Shown here in pieces: positions 1 through 9,020 of a stretch of 64,000 bases of DNA. The stretch lies in contig NZ_BCMS01000001.1 of the NCBI RefSeq assembly GCF_001485435.1, positions 1,559,501 to 1,623,500 of the forward strand. Direction: 5' to 3'. The first letter of the stretch is position 1. Each line of letters starts with the position of its first letter. This stretch comes from Deinococcus grandis (lineage in GTDB: Bacteria; Deinococcota; Deinococci; Deinococcales; Deinococcaceae). The notes below the pieces were generated by a model that saw nothing but the letters and a program-made list of their open reading frames with translations, had not been told where the DNA came from and searched no databases. The translations under genes and the position numbers were made by a program.

Positions 1-1026
1 GTCGTCGCGGCCCACGGTCGCCACCGAACCGTCCGCGAGGACCGCCCCGGCCCGCACCGCGCCGGGCAGGCGCAGCAGGGTCCGCGCGGTCGGCTGGTCG
101 GGCGTCCCGGCGCTCAGGGCCGCGCCACCGGGGCCGCTACTGACACTCAGCACCTGTTCACGCGGCGAGAGGCTGGCGGGCGTGGCGCCCAGGCCGCTCT
201 GGTCCACGCGGCGTTCCCGGTGTCCGGTCTGCACGTCCCGCACCTGCGTCTCCCCGTCCCGCAGGATGAGCACCGTGTTGTTCCGCAGCGGCAGGCCGCT
301 GTACGCCCCGGTCGTCTCGGGGTCGCTGGCGCGCAGCACGGTCGTCGCGGGCAGGCCGTCTCGCAGCGCGATCAGCGTGCGCGCCAGCGGTACGGTCACG
401 CTGCGCCCGTCGGCGCTGAACACCGCGCGGCCCGGCGCGCAGGTGTCGTCGCAGCTCGTGCCGCTCAGGACCCGCAGGGTGCGCGTGTCGAGCAGTTGCG
501 CGCGGCTGCCCCGCACGACCAGCGCGCGACTGCCGTCCGCCGCGACCGTCAGCGCCGCCACGGGCGCCGGGTCGAGCACCTGCCGCGACAGGTCCGCCGG
601 GTTGACCCGTTCCAGACCCGCCCCGGACCCCACGAGCAGCTCACCGCCCGACCCGAATCCCGCGCCGCTCAGGCCGGTGACGGTCAGGGTGCCGGTCACG
701 CGCCGCTGCGCCACGTTCACGAGAACCACGCGGTCCCCGACGAGCGCGGCGGCCAGCGTGGCGTCCGGCGTGACGCTCACGGCGCGGCAGGGCCCGCCCA
801 GCCAGGTGCTCGCCACGCTGCTCAGGTCGGCGGCCCCCAGGTGCACCAGCCGCTCGCCCAGGCACAGGTGCGCGCCCCCGGCGGCGTCCCAGCGGGCCTC
901 GGTCAGGGCGGGCGGGCCGGGCAGCAGCGGCGCGTCGCGCACACTCAGGGTGACGGCCCCGGCGGGACCGAGCAGGGCGCCCAGGGCAGCCACGCGGGCA
1001 AGTCGGACAGACGGGCGAGGGGACAC
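1..1026 (-). CDS. Secreted beta-propeller-like protein, C-terminus beyond the window edge
   Basis: The minus strand is open from a GTG at 1026 to the window edge (342 codons seen). The product begins with an arginine-rich n-region and a hydrophobic stretch ending near a Pro-Ala-Gly-Ala segment, a plausible signal peptide. The body is a run of short beta-strand-like units (forms such as GDRVVLVNV, DGSRALVVRG, DGRSVTVPLAR) that recur about every 40 residues, as in WD40/YVTN-type propellers. Two cysteines lie close together (SCDDTCAPG), perhaps a disulfide. No enzyme motif is seen. The propeller assignment is inference from repeat texture, and the exact start is uncertain. Confidence 0.6.
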   Translation of the reverse strand, partial: MSPRPSVRLARVAALGALLGPAGAVTLSVRDAPLLPGPPALTEARWDAAGGAHLCLGERLVHLGAADLSSVASTWLGGPCRAVSVTPDATLAAALVGDRVVLVNVAQRRVTGTLTVTGLSGAGFGSGGELLVGSGAGLERVNPADLSRQVLDPAPVAALTVAADGSRALVVRGSRAQLLDTRTLRVLSGTSCDDTCAPGRAVFSADGRSVTVPLARTLIALRDGLPATTVLRASDPETTGAYSGLPLRNNTVLILRDGETQVRDVQTGHRERRVDQSGLGATPASLSPREQVLSVSSGPGGAALSAGTPDQPTARTLLRLPGAVRAGAVLADGSVATVGRDD

Positions 1027-1157
1027 GCGGCGGAGTGTAGCGTGACCAGCCTGACAGCCGTCTGTCCCGGTGGGCTCTCGCCGGGCGGGGACGGTCCGGC
1101 AGCTGAAACAGGGGCGCCGGCAGCATGGCGGCGCCCCTGCATATCCGTGCCGTCAGG

Positions 1158-2399
1158 TCAGAACGTGAAGCCTTTCGGGACGACGACCACGCCGTTGTCG
1201 GTGAGGCTGAAGCCCCGCGCGCGGTCCTCCTCGGGGTCCAGGCCGATCTTCGTGCCGGGCGGGATGATCACGTTCTTGTCCACGATGCAGTTGCGGATGT
1301 GCGCGTGACGGCCGACCTCGACGTCGTCGAACAGCACGCAGCTCTCGACCAGCGAGTACGAGTGGGTGCGCACGCCGCGCCCCAGCAGGCTGTCGCGGAC
1401 GGTGCCGCCGCTGATGATCGCGCCCCCCGCCATGATCGTGTTGAACGCCTGCCCCTTGCGGCCGTCACTCTCGTGCACGAACTTCGCGGGTGGGGAGAAC
1501 TCGCTGCTGGTCCGCAGCGGCCACTGCGGGTTGTAGATGTCGAACTCCGGGTTGACGCTCACGAGGTCCATGCTGGCGTCGAAGTACGCGTCGAGCGTGC
1601 CGACGTCCCGCCAGTAGGTGTTCGGACCGGCCTGACCGGGGATGGGGTTGCGGTGGAAGTCGTACGCCATGACGTTGTACCCGTCGCTCAGGGCGCGGGG
1701 AATGACGTCCCCGCCGAAGTCGAACCCGGCCTCGCCGCCGCCCATGTTCGTCTCCAGCAGTTCCTCCAGCGCGCGGCGCGAGAAGATGTAGTTCCCCATG
1801 CTGGTCAGGCTCACGCCCTCCTGCCCGGGGATGCTGGGCGGGTTCTTGGGTTTCTCCAGGAAGTCCGTGACGCGCCAGTTCTGATCGACGTGCATCACGC
1901 CGAACTGGTGCGCCTGCGCCTGCGGCATGGGGTACGCGGCGATGGTGACGTCCGCGCGGGTCTCGATGTGCTTTTGCAGCATGTGCTCGACGTTCATCTT
2001 GTAGATGTGGTCGCCGCTGAAGATCGCGACGTAGTCGGCCTCGTAGTTGTCGATGAGGTGCATGTTCTGGTACACCGCGTCGGCGGTCCCGCGGTACCAC
2101 ACGGGCCCGAGTTCCTCGATGCGGTACATCTGCGCCGGGACCAGCGTGATGAAGTAGTCGCTGAGGAACGTCCCGAACCGCCAGCCGCGCTGGATGTGCT
2201 CGGTGAGGCTCTGCGCCTTGTACTGCGTGAGCACGTAGATGGAGAACACGCCGCTGTTGATGAAGTTGTTGATCGCGAAGTCGATGATGCGGTACTTGCT
2301 GCCGAACGGCACGGCCGGTTTGCTGCGCTTCTGCGTCAGCGGGGCCAGGCGGCTGCCCTGCCCGCCCGCGAGGATCATTCCCAGAACGCGTGGTTTCAT
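1158..2399 (-). CDS. glgC: Glucose-1-phosphate adenylyltransferase (ADP-glucose pyrophosphorylase)
   Basis: Makes ADP-glucose from glucose-1-phosphate and ATP, the committed step of bacterial glycogen synthesis. The 413-residue product opens with the nucleotidyltransferase signature GGQGSRLAPLT (residues 12-22) followed by KPAVPFGSKYRIIDF; it has the internal FSGDHIYKMN metal/substrate segment and a C-terminal left-handed beta-helix region with hexapeptide texture. Length is normal for GlgC. The ATG at 2399 is preceded by a strong GGAGG (CTGGAGGGAGCACAC), so upstream in-frame ATGs are not needed. No other glg gene is in the window, so it appears to be a single-gene unit. Confidence 0.96.
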   Translation of the reverse strand: MKPRVLGMILAGGQGSRLAPLTQKRSKPAVPFGSKYRIIDFAINNFINSGVFSIYVLTQYKAQSLTEHIQRGWRFGTFLSDYFITLVPAQMYRIEELGPVWYRGTADAVYQNMHLIDNYEADYVAIFSGDHIYKMNVEHMLQKHIETRADVTIAAYPMPQAQAHQFGVMHVDQNWRVTDFLEKPKNPPSIPGQEGVSLTSMGNYIFSRRALEELLETNMGGGEAGFDFGGDVIPRALSDGYNVMAYDFHRNPIPGQAGPNTYWRDVGTLDAYFDASMDLVSVNPEFDIYNPQWPLRTSSEFSPPAKFVHESDGRKGQAFNTIMAGGAIISGGTVRDSLLGRGVRTHSYSLVESCVLFDDVEVGRHAHIRNCIVDKNVIIPPGTKIGLDPEEDRARGFSLTDNGVVVVPKGFTF

Positions 2400-2526
2400 G
2401 TGTGCTCCCTCCAGTGATGGCGGTGGACGTGGGCGGACGCTGCGGGTGACTGTCACAATACCGGACCGGCTGCGCTCGCCGGGGTGGGCTGCACAGCCCG
2501 CCAGCATGACCTGCGGAGGCGTCACC

Positions 2527-3435
2527 CTAGCGGCCCAGAGCCTCCCGCAGGGCCGCATCGACTTCACCGGCACTTAATACAGGGGCGCGCAGCTGCGTCC
2601 GCACGAACGTCAGCTGCCGCCGGGCGTACTGCCGCGTGGCGAGCGTCACCTGCGCCGCGGCGTCCTCTGCGCCCAGGGTCCCGCGTGCGACCGCCAGCGC
2701 CTCGCGGTACCCGAGGGCCTGCCACACCGTCGGCCTGGGCAGTGCGTCCGGGTCCACCTGCGCGGCCAGCCACGCGGCCTCCGGCGCCCAGCCACGCGCG
2801 AACATCTCCAGCACGCGGGCGTGCATGCGGGCCTCCAGTTCTGCCGGGGGGCGCGTGAAGGCCAGCGGCGCGTACCGGAAGGCGGGCTCGCTGCGCCCGA
2901 ACGACCCCGGGTACCGCCCAGTCCGGCGGTGCACCTCCACGGCCCGCACCACCCGGCGCGGGTTGCGTTCCATGCGGGCCGCCTCGGCCGGGTCCGTCGC
3001 GGCGATGTCGGCCAGCAGTGCGTCCAGGCCCCGCGACGCCAGGTCCGCCTCGACCTGCGCGCGCACGTGCGGGTCGCTGGGCGGGGTCAGCGGCAGCCCC
3101 TGCATCAGGCCCTGCAGGTAGAAGCCGGTGCCACCCACCACCAGCGGCGTCCGCCCGCGAGCCAGCACGTCCCGGATGGCCGCCTCGGCCAGCGTCACGA
3201 AACGCGCCACGTCGAACGTCCCGGTCACGTCCGCCACGTCGATCAGGTGATGCGGCACGCGCGCCAGATCCTGCGCGCCGGGCTTCGCCGTGCCGATATC
3301 CAGACCCCGGTACACCGTGAACGCGTCTGCGCTGACGATCTCCGCGCCGCACGCCAGCGCCGCCTCCAGCGCCAGGGCGGACTTCCCGGCGGCGGTCGGG
3401 GCGGTCAGGATCGGAACGGTCTGCGGGCCTTGCAC
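2527..3435 (-). CDS. miaA: tRNA dimethylallyltransferase
   Basis: Transfers a dimethylallyl group to N6 of A37 in tRNAs reading UNN codons. The 302-residue product has the P-loop TAPTAAGKSALALE near the N-terminus, the DAFTVYRGLDIGTAKP substrate segment, the PHHLIDV motif, VVGGTGFYLQGLMQGL, and the ERNPRRVVRAVEV region. The GTG at 3435 is chosen because a TATCAT box (plus strand 3443-3448) ends seven bases upstream, a leaderless-promoter arrangement, and because the protein then starts just before the P-loop like its relatives. It is divergent from the small heat-shock gene, start codons 70 bases apart. Confidence 0.93.
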   Translation of the reverse strand: MQGPQTVPILTAPTAAGKSALALEAALACGAEIVSADAFTVYRGLDIGTAKPGAQDLARVPHHLIDVADVTGTFDVARFVTLAEAAIRDVLARGRTPLVVGGTGFYLQGLMQGLPLTPPSDPHVRAQVEADLASRGLDALLADIAATDPAEAARMERNPRRVVRAVEVHRRTGRYPGSFGRSEPAFRYAPLAFTRPPAELEARMHARVLEMFARGWAPEAAWLAAQVDPDALPRPTVWQALGYREALAVARGTLGAEDAAAQVTLATRQYARRQLTFVRTQLRAPVLSAGEVDAALREALGR

Positions 3436-3442
3436 GCGCCCG

Positions 3443-3448
3443 ATGATA
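3443..3448 (-). promoter_or_regulatory. Leaderless -10 box of miaA
   Basis: TATCAT on the minus strand, seven bases from the GTG start at 3435. There is no Shine-Dalgarno sequence, so the transcript probably starts at or next to the start codon. Confidence 0.55.
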
Positions 3449-3492
3449 GCCGCGCGGGCGGGAATGCACAGTGTGGCCGCGCCGCTCGGTGC

Positions 3493-3498
3493 TAGCCT
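3493..3498 (+). promoter_or_regulatory. Leaderless -10 box of the hsp20-type gene
   Basis: TAGCCT followed by seven bases and the ATG at 3506, with no ribosome binding site in between. It lies back to back with the miaA box, so the divergent pair shares about 45 bases of promoter DNA. Confidence 0.5.
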
Positions 3499-3505
3499 GG
3501 GCCGC

Positions 3506-3910
3506 ATGAACGAACCCGTGCTGGCGCGCCTGCACCACCTCATGACGCTGCGCGAGGAGGTCGAGTCCCTCGCGGGCGTCGGCCCGTGGACCCCCGCCGC
3601 CGACTGGTGCGACGGCGACACCCACCTGGAACTGCACCTGGACGTCCCCGGCGTGCAACCCGATTCACTGGAACTCCTCGAGGAGGGAGACACCGTCACC
3701 GTCGCCGGACAGCGGCCCGAGGTGACCCGCCTGCTGCACGCCGAGCGGCCCAGCGGCACCTTCCGCCGCACCTTCACCTTCCCCGAACCGGTCGTGCCCC
3801 AGTCCGGTCAGGCCAGCCTGAGCGGCGGAGTGCTGACCGTGAAGTTCGAGAAACGCCACCCGACCATCAACGTGACCGCCCACCACGACGACACGCCCGG
3901 CGAGGACTGA
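3506..3910 (+). CDS. Hsp20/alpha-crystallin family small heat-shock protein
   Basis: ATP-independent holdase that binds unfolding proteins. The 134-residue product has a short N-terminal arm and then an alpha-crystallin domain: HLELHLDVPGVQPDSLELLEEGDTVTVAGQRP, then SGTFRRTFTFPEPV and ASLSGGVLTVKFEKR, which match the beta-strands and the G-x-L motif of the family. The C-terminal IxI/V tail motif is weak (TINVTA). The start follows a TAGCCT box. It ends in a convergent arrangement with the TerC-type gene, with a GC-rich hairpin between them. It resembles the shorter of the two Hsp20 types known in Deinococcus. Confidence 0.9.
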   Translation: MNEPVLARLHHLMTLREEVESLAGVGPWTPAADWCDGDTHLELHLDVPGVQPDSLELLEEGDTVTVAGQRPEVTRLLHAERPSGTFRRTFTFPEPVVPQSGQASLSGGVLTVKFEKRHPTINVTAHHDDTPGED

Positions 3911-3928
3911 GAGCGGTTGGCCGTGAAG

Positions 3929-3955
3929 CCCCGGGGCGTGCTGTCGGCCCCGGGG
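3929..3955. terminator. GC-rich hairpin between convergent genes
   Basis: Nine-base perfect stem CCCCGGGGC / GCCCCGGGG (3929-3937 with 3947-3955) and a nine-base loop, 19 bases after the hsp20-type stop codon. There is no T-run. The rest of the gap to 4142 shows nothing recognisable. Confidence 0.45.
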
Positions 3956-4142
3956 TGAACGTGGAACCCTCTGTGCTGCTCAGGTGCCCGCGCTACCCTC
4001 TGCCCTCGTGGGACTCGCACGGCTGCCCTGCTGAGCAGCGGTGAGGGGGCCACTGAGCGGTTATGAGCGATGTGGGCTCACCGGAATCCCGGAGCACAGG
4101 TCGTGAAGGGCCTGCACCTCTTTGAAAGACCCGGCGCACCGG

Positions 4143-4949
4143 TCAGCGGTCCTGGCGGGGCTCTGCAGTCGCCGCCTCGTCCTTGCGCGCCAGGAGCGCT
4201 TCCTGCACGGCGCGGTCCACGGCCTGCGAGCGGACCGTGCGGGCCGCGCGGACTGTGAACAGCATCACCACCCCGGCGAACAGCATCGTGAAGTACAGGT
4301 ACGCGCTGGGGACGCCCACCTCGAAGGCCTCCGCGACCAGATTCGTGCCGACCAGCAGCAGGAACGCCGCCGCGAGCAGCTTCAGCGGCGGGTGGGTGTC
4401 CAGGTAGCGGCTGATCGGGCCGCTGGCGGCCACCATGACGATCATGGCGATCACCACCGCCGTGATCATGACCGGCACGTCGCCGCTCACGCCGATGGCC
4501 GTGATCACGCTGTCCAGGCTGAACACGATGTCGATCAGCGGAATCTGCAGGATCACGCTCAGCAGCGACACCTGCCCCACCTGCGCCTCGCCGCTGCCCA
4601 GCGGATCGGCCGCCATGCGGGACAGCTCCCGGACGCTCTTGACCATCAGGAACAGCCCGCCGCCGATCAGGATCAGATCGCGGACACTGAAGTCCTGCCC
4701 CAGCAGGCTGAACAGGGGCGCCTGCAGGCGCGTGAGCCACGCGATGCCCGCCAGCAGCGCCACCCGCGTCACGACGGCCAGCCCCAGTCCGACCGTGCGG
4801 GCCAGCGCCTGCTGCGCCTGCGGCAACCGCGAGGCGAGCAGCGTGATGAACACGATGTTGTCGATGCCCAGCACGAGTTCCAGCAGCGTGAGGCTCAATA
4901 TCGCGACCCAGCCCTGCGGGGTGCTCAGGACATGCAGGAAGTCACTCAT
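4143..4949 (-). CDS. TerC family integral membrane protein
   Basis: Member of the TerC/Alx family, linked in other bacteria to manganese export and metal or tellurite resistance. The product (268 residues from ATG 4949) has about seven hydrophobic segments and the paired acidic family motifs ELVLGIDNIVF in the first helix and PLIDIVFSLDSVITAIG in the middle, whose membrane-embedded aspartates are typical metal ligands. The C-terminal tail is charged and cytoplasmic. A GTG nine bases upstream is possible, but ATG 4949 follows a TAGCGT box by seven bases. Divergent from the AI-2E-type gene. Substrate is not deducible from sequence. Confidence 0.9.
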   Translation of the reverse strand: MSDFLHVLSTPQGWVAILSLTLLELVLGIDNIVFITLLASRLPQAQQALARTVGLGLAVVTRVALLAGIAWLTRLQAPLFSLLGQDFSVRDLILIGGGLFLMVKSVRELSRMAADPLGSGEAQVGQVSLLSVILQIPLIDIVFSLDSVITAIGVSGDVPVMITAVVIAMIVMVAASGPISRYLDTHPPLKLLAAAFLLLVGTNLVAEAFEVGVPSAYLYFTMLFAGVVMLFTVRAARTVRSQAVDRAVQEALLARKDEAATAEPRQDR

Positions 4950-4956
4950 GAACTGC

Positions 4957-4962
4957 ACGCTA
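4957..4962 (-). promoter_or_regulatory. Leaderless -10 box of the TerC-type gene
   Basis: TAGCGT on the minus strand, seven bases before ATG 4949. It supports that ATG over the GTG at 4958, which would lie inside the box. Confidence 0.5.
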
Positions 4963-5051
4963 CGCAGTGGGCCCGTGGGGGGACGCGGAGAGTAAAGGGA
5001 CGCTCAAGCGCCTCCGGTGAGACGCGGCTGACGCGCCGCAGGCCATCGCCC

Positions 5052-5057
5052 TACACT
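5052..5057 (+). promoter_or_regulatory. -10 box upstream of the AI-2E-type gene
   Basis: TACACT, nine bases before the ATG of a 12-codon ORF at 5067. Transcription from here would make that ORF nearly leaderless and give the main gene a leader of about 35 bases. Confidence 0.45.
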
Positions 5058-5066
5058 GGCATTCTC

Positions 5067-5105
5067 ATGAACTGCACATGCCACGCGGCCCGGAGCGGGC
5101 CGTGA
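5067..5105 (+). CDS. Putative 12-residue upstream ORF overlapping the AI-2E-type gene
   Basis: ATG at 5067 opens a 12-codon frame reading MNCTCHAARSGP that ends in TGA at 5103-5105. That stop overlaps the GTG at 5102 in a GTGA arrangement, the same 4-base overlap that joins real operon genes elsewhere in this window. The ATG lies nine bases from a TACACT box. If translated, it would couple ribosomes to the membrane-protein start, possibly sensing cysteine (two Cys codons). It may be only a chance frame. Confidence 0.35.
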   Translation: MNCTCHAARSGP

Positions 5106-6388
5106 CCCGCCCACCCCGCCCGCCCGCCGGTATCTTCGTGGCGAATCTGCTTCCCGTCGCAGTGGGCGTGATCGCCATCCTGCTGAGCCTCAGCTTCTTC
5201 AGTCAGGTCGCCCCCAGCCTGCTGGCGATCACACTCGCCATCATCGTCGCCACGGCCCTGAACCCGGTCGCGCGGCGGCTGGAACGCTGGATGCCGCGCG
5301 CCGCCGCCGGCACCCTGACCGTCCTGCTGGTCGTCGCGGTGATCGGCGTGGCCCTGTTCCTGGCCGTGCCGCCCATCGCCGCGCAGCTCGGCAGCATCGG
5401 CGGCAGCAGCGTCAACCTCAGCCGCATCGAGCCGAAACTGAACGCCTGGCTGCGCGCCCACCCACAGCTGGACGCCATGCTCCCCGCCGACATCTTCGAC
5501 CGCGCCCAGTCGCAGCTGAGCAAACTGGGCAGCCGCGCGGCCGAGATGCTCCCCAGCGTCCTGAGCCTGATCCTGGGCGGCGTGTTCACCGGGCTGGTCA
5601 CCCTGGTCATGGTCGTGTACGTCCTCGGGAACCCCGTGCCACTCGTGAACGGCGTGCTGGGCGCCGTGCCGCCCAAACGCCGGCTGGCCGCCACGTACGC
5701 CCTGGCGCAGATCCTCAAGCAGACCGGCGCGTGGGGCCGCGCCACCCTCCTCGTGATGCTCGTCACCGGCTCCTGCACCGCACTGGGCTTCTACCTGCTG
5801 GGCGTGCAGAACTGGCTGGTGTTCGGCCTGCTCGCCGCGCTGGGCGAACTGGTCCCCACCATCGGCCCCATCGTCGCGACCATCCCGCCGATCCTGTTCA
5901 CCCTCGCGGACGACCCGCAGAAGGCCGTGTGGGTCGCGGTGTTCGTGCTGGTGTTCCAGCAGGTCAGCGGCTTCGCCCTGAGCCCCCTGCTCGTCGGCGG
6001 CGCCGGGAACCTGCATCCCCTGAGCGTCATCGTGGGCGTCGTGCTGTTCGGTGGCGTGTTCGGGCTGGTCGGCGCGTTCCTGACCGTCCCGTTCCTGATC
6101 GTCATCAAGGCCATCTACCAGCACTTCTACCTGCGTGAAGCCCCGGACATCCCCGACGCGGTCGCCATGGCCCTGATCAGCGGCGTCGTCGAGGACCAGC
6201 TCGACCGGGAAGAGGAAGCCCGCGAGGCCGTCCGCAGGGCCCGCGCCGAGGTGCAGGAGGCCGAACTCGAACGGCAGCTGGAAGAGGGCGAACTGGACCT
6301 CGAGGCTGCGCTGGCCGCCGACGTCACCCCCGACAGGGACAGCCCCCAGGACCCGCCCGGCGGTCCATCCGCCCCGCGCGCCCCCTGA
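5102..6388 (+). CDS. AI-2E (PerM) family membrane transporter
   Basis: Member of the AI-2E/PerM family; most members are uncharacterised exporters or Na+/H+ antiporters, so the name should not be read as quorum sensing. The product (428 residues from GTG 5102) has two N-terminal hydrophobic segments, a soluble stretch (about 85-155), then five or six more membrane segments including the conserved GELVPTIGPIVATIPP motif and HPLSVIVGVVLFGGVFGLVGAFLTVPFL. The tail is highly acidic (runs of EE, EGELDLEA). GTG 5102 has GGAG at 5092-5095, six bases upstream; ATG 5078 in the same frame is the alternative and would add eight residues. Confidence 0.88.
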   Translation: MTRPPRPPAGIFVANLLPVAVGVIAILLSLSFFSQVAPSLLAITLAIIVATALNPVARRLERWMPRAAAGTLTVLLVVAVIGVALFLAVPPIAAQLGSIGGSSVNLSRIEPKLNAWLRAHPQLDAMLPADIFDRAQSQLSKLGSRAAEMLPSVLSLILGGVFTGLVTLVMVVYVLGNPVPLVNGVLGAVPPKRRLAATYALAQILKQTGAWGRATLLVMLVTGSCTALGFYLLGVQNWLVFGLLAALGELVPTIGPIVATIPPILFTLADDPQKAVWVAVFVLVFQQVSGFALSPLLVGGAGNLHPLSVIVGVVLFGGVFGLVGAFLTVPFLIVIKAIYQHFYLREAPDIPDAVAMALISGVVEDQLDREEEAREAVRRARAEVQEAELERQLEEGELDLEAALAADVTPDRDSPQDPPGGPSAPRAP

Positions 6389-6393
6389 TCTGC

Positions 6394-6399
6394 TAGAAT
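6394..6399 (+). promoter_or_regulatory. Extended -10 promoter element ahead of typA
   Basis: TGCTAGAAT (6391-6399) is an extended -10 (TG-N-TAGAAT) with predicted start near 6406. It is the best match to a standard promoter between the AI-2E-type gene and typA. A terminator hairpin begins only about eight bases past the predicted start. Confidence 0.5.
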
Positions 6400-6413
6400 C
6401 TACGTTTGGGTGT

Positions 6414-6443
6414 CCCGCCCACGCGACGTGCGGCGGGCTTTTT
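6414..6443 (+). terminator. Rho-independent terminator in the typA leader
   Basis: Stem CCCGCC-CACG (6414-6423) with CGTG-CGGCGGG (6427-6437), one bulge, three-base loop CGA, followed by TTTTT (6439-6443). It lies 26 bases after the AI-2E-type stop and may end that transcript, but it also sits inside the presumed typA leader, downstream of the extended -10, so it could attenuate typA. Confidence 0.7.
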
Positions 6444-6525
6444 CATGCCTACGAGAGCAGAAGGCCGCCGGCGCGCGCACAGGCGCAGAGGGCCAACCGC
6501 TCCGACAACAAGGGAGCTGAACTAC

Positions 6526-8307
<1,782 letters not shown>

Positions 8308-8325
8308 ACTCCGGAACGCGCCGCG

Positions 8326-8347
8326 CCCCCTCCCTGACCGGAGGGGG
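8326..8347 (+). terminator. Terminator after typA
   Basis: Eight-base perfect stem CCCCCTCC / GGAGGGGG with a six-base loop, followed by TGTTGCCTTTGG. The T-run is weak, but position 19 bases after the typA stop fits a terminator. Confidence 0.6.
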
Positions 8348-8438
8348 TGTTGCCTTTGGCCTTGTCCCGGCCCTCACCGCCCTCACGCCCTGCCCGCCCT
8401 ACACTCGGGCAATCCAGCGTGACCAGGAGGTGCCCCCC

Positions 8439-8957
8439 GTGAACTCCACCACCGTCCCCCGACCTCGCCCGTTGCCCCTGGCCGCCATGACGCTCGCCGC
8501 TCTGACCCTCGCCACCCTGCTGGGCGCCTGCTCGCTGGGCCGCGACGACCGCTCTGCCGACATCACCCAGGCAGCCGCCGACATCGCCCTGCGCGACGCC
8601 ATGACCGCCAGCGCCCGCGCCGTCCAGGGCGCCGACCTGAAGGCCGACGCCCGCTGGTTCACCTGCCCGGGCGGCATCGGATCCCGCTACAGCGGCGGCG
8701 GCGTCATGACCTCACCCCCGGGCGACCGGGCAGACCAGCTGGCCGCCATCCGGGACGCCGTCCTGGCCGCCGGATTCCAGGACGCGACGCAGGTCGACGG
8801 GTACGTCACCGCCCAGCGGGACGACGTGGACGTCAGCATCCGCTTCCGCCTGCCCGACGGGTCGTGGACGTTCAGCGTCCTCACCCGCTGCCACACCTAC
8901 GGCGGGAAGGACCGCGCGCGCGTGAAATCCAGCGATCGCCACGTCATCCTGCCCTGA
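8439..8957 (+). CDS. Putative lipoprotein of unknown function
   Basis: The 172-residue product starts with a lipoprotein signal: Arg-rich n-region, hydrophobic LAAMTLAALTLATLLGA and the lipobox LGAC around residue 31. The mature part is small and has two further cysteines (FTCPGG and TRCHTYGG) that could form a disulfide. It resembles the layout of unannotated Deinococcus lipoproteins and has no recognised catalytic motif. GTG 8439 is chosen over the in-frame GTG at 8430 because AGGAGG (8425-8430) is then eight bases upstream. A TACACT box at 8400-8405 could be its promoter. Confidence 0.75.
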   Translation: MNSTTVPRPRPLPLAAMTLAALTLATLLGACSLGRDDRSADITQAAADIALRDAMTASARAVQGADLKADARWFTCPGGIGSRYSGGGVMTSPPGDRADQLAAIRDAVLAAGFQDATQVDGYVTAQRDDVDVSIRFRLPDGSWTFSVLTRCHTYGGKDRARVKSSDRHVILP

Positions 8958-9020
8958 CAGAGGAGGGCGCCCGCGATCACTGCCGGTGAGGCCGGTGGCC
9001 GCGGGCGTCACGGGTGAGCG

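Noticed and set aside
5102..6388. Autoinducer-2 quorum-sensing exporter
   Set aside because: The family name comes from one member; no luxS or lsr gene is nearby and most relatives have other or unknown roles.
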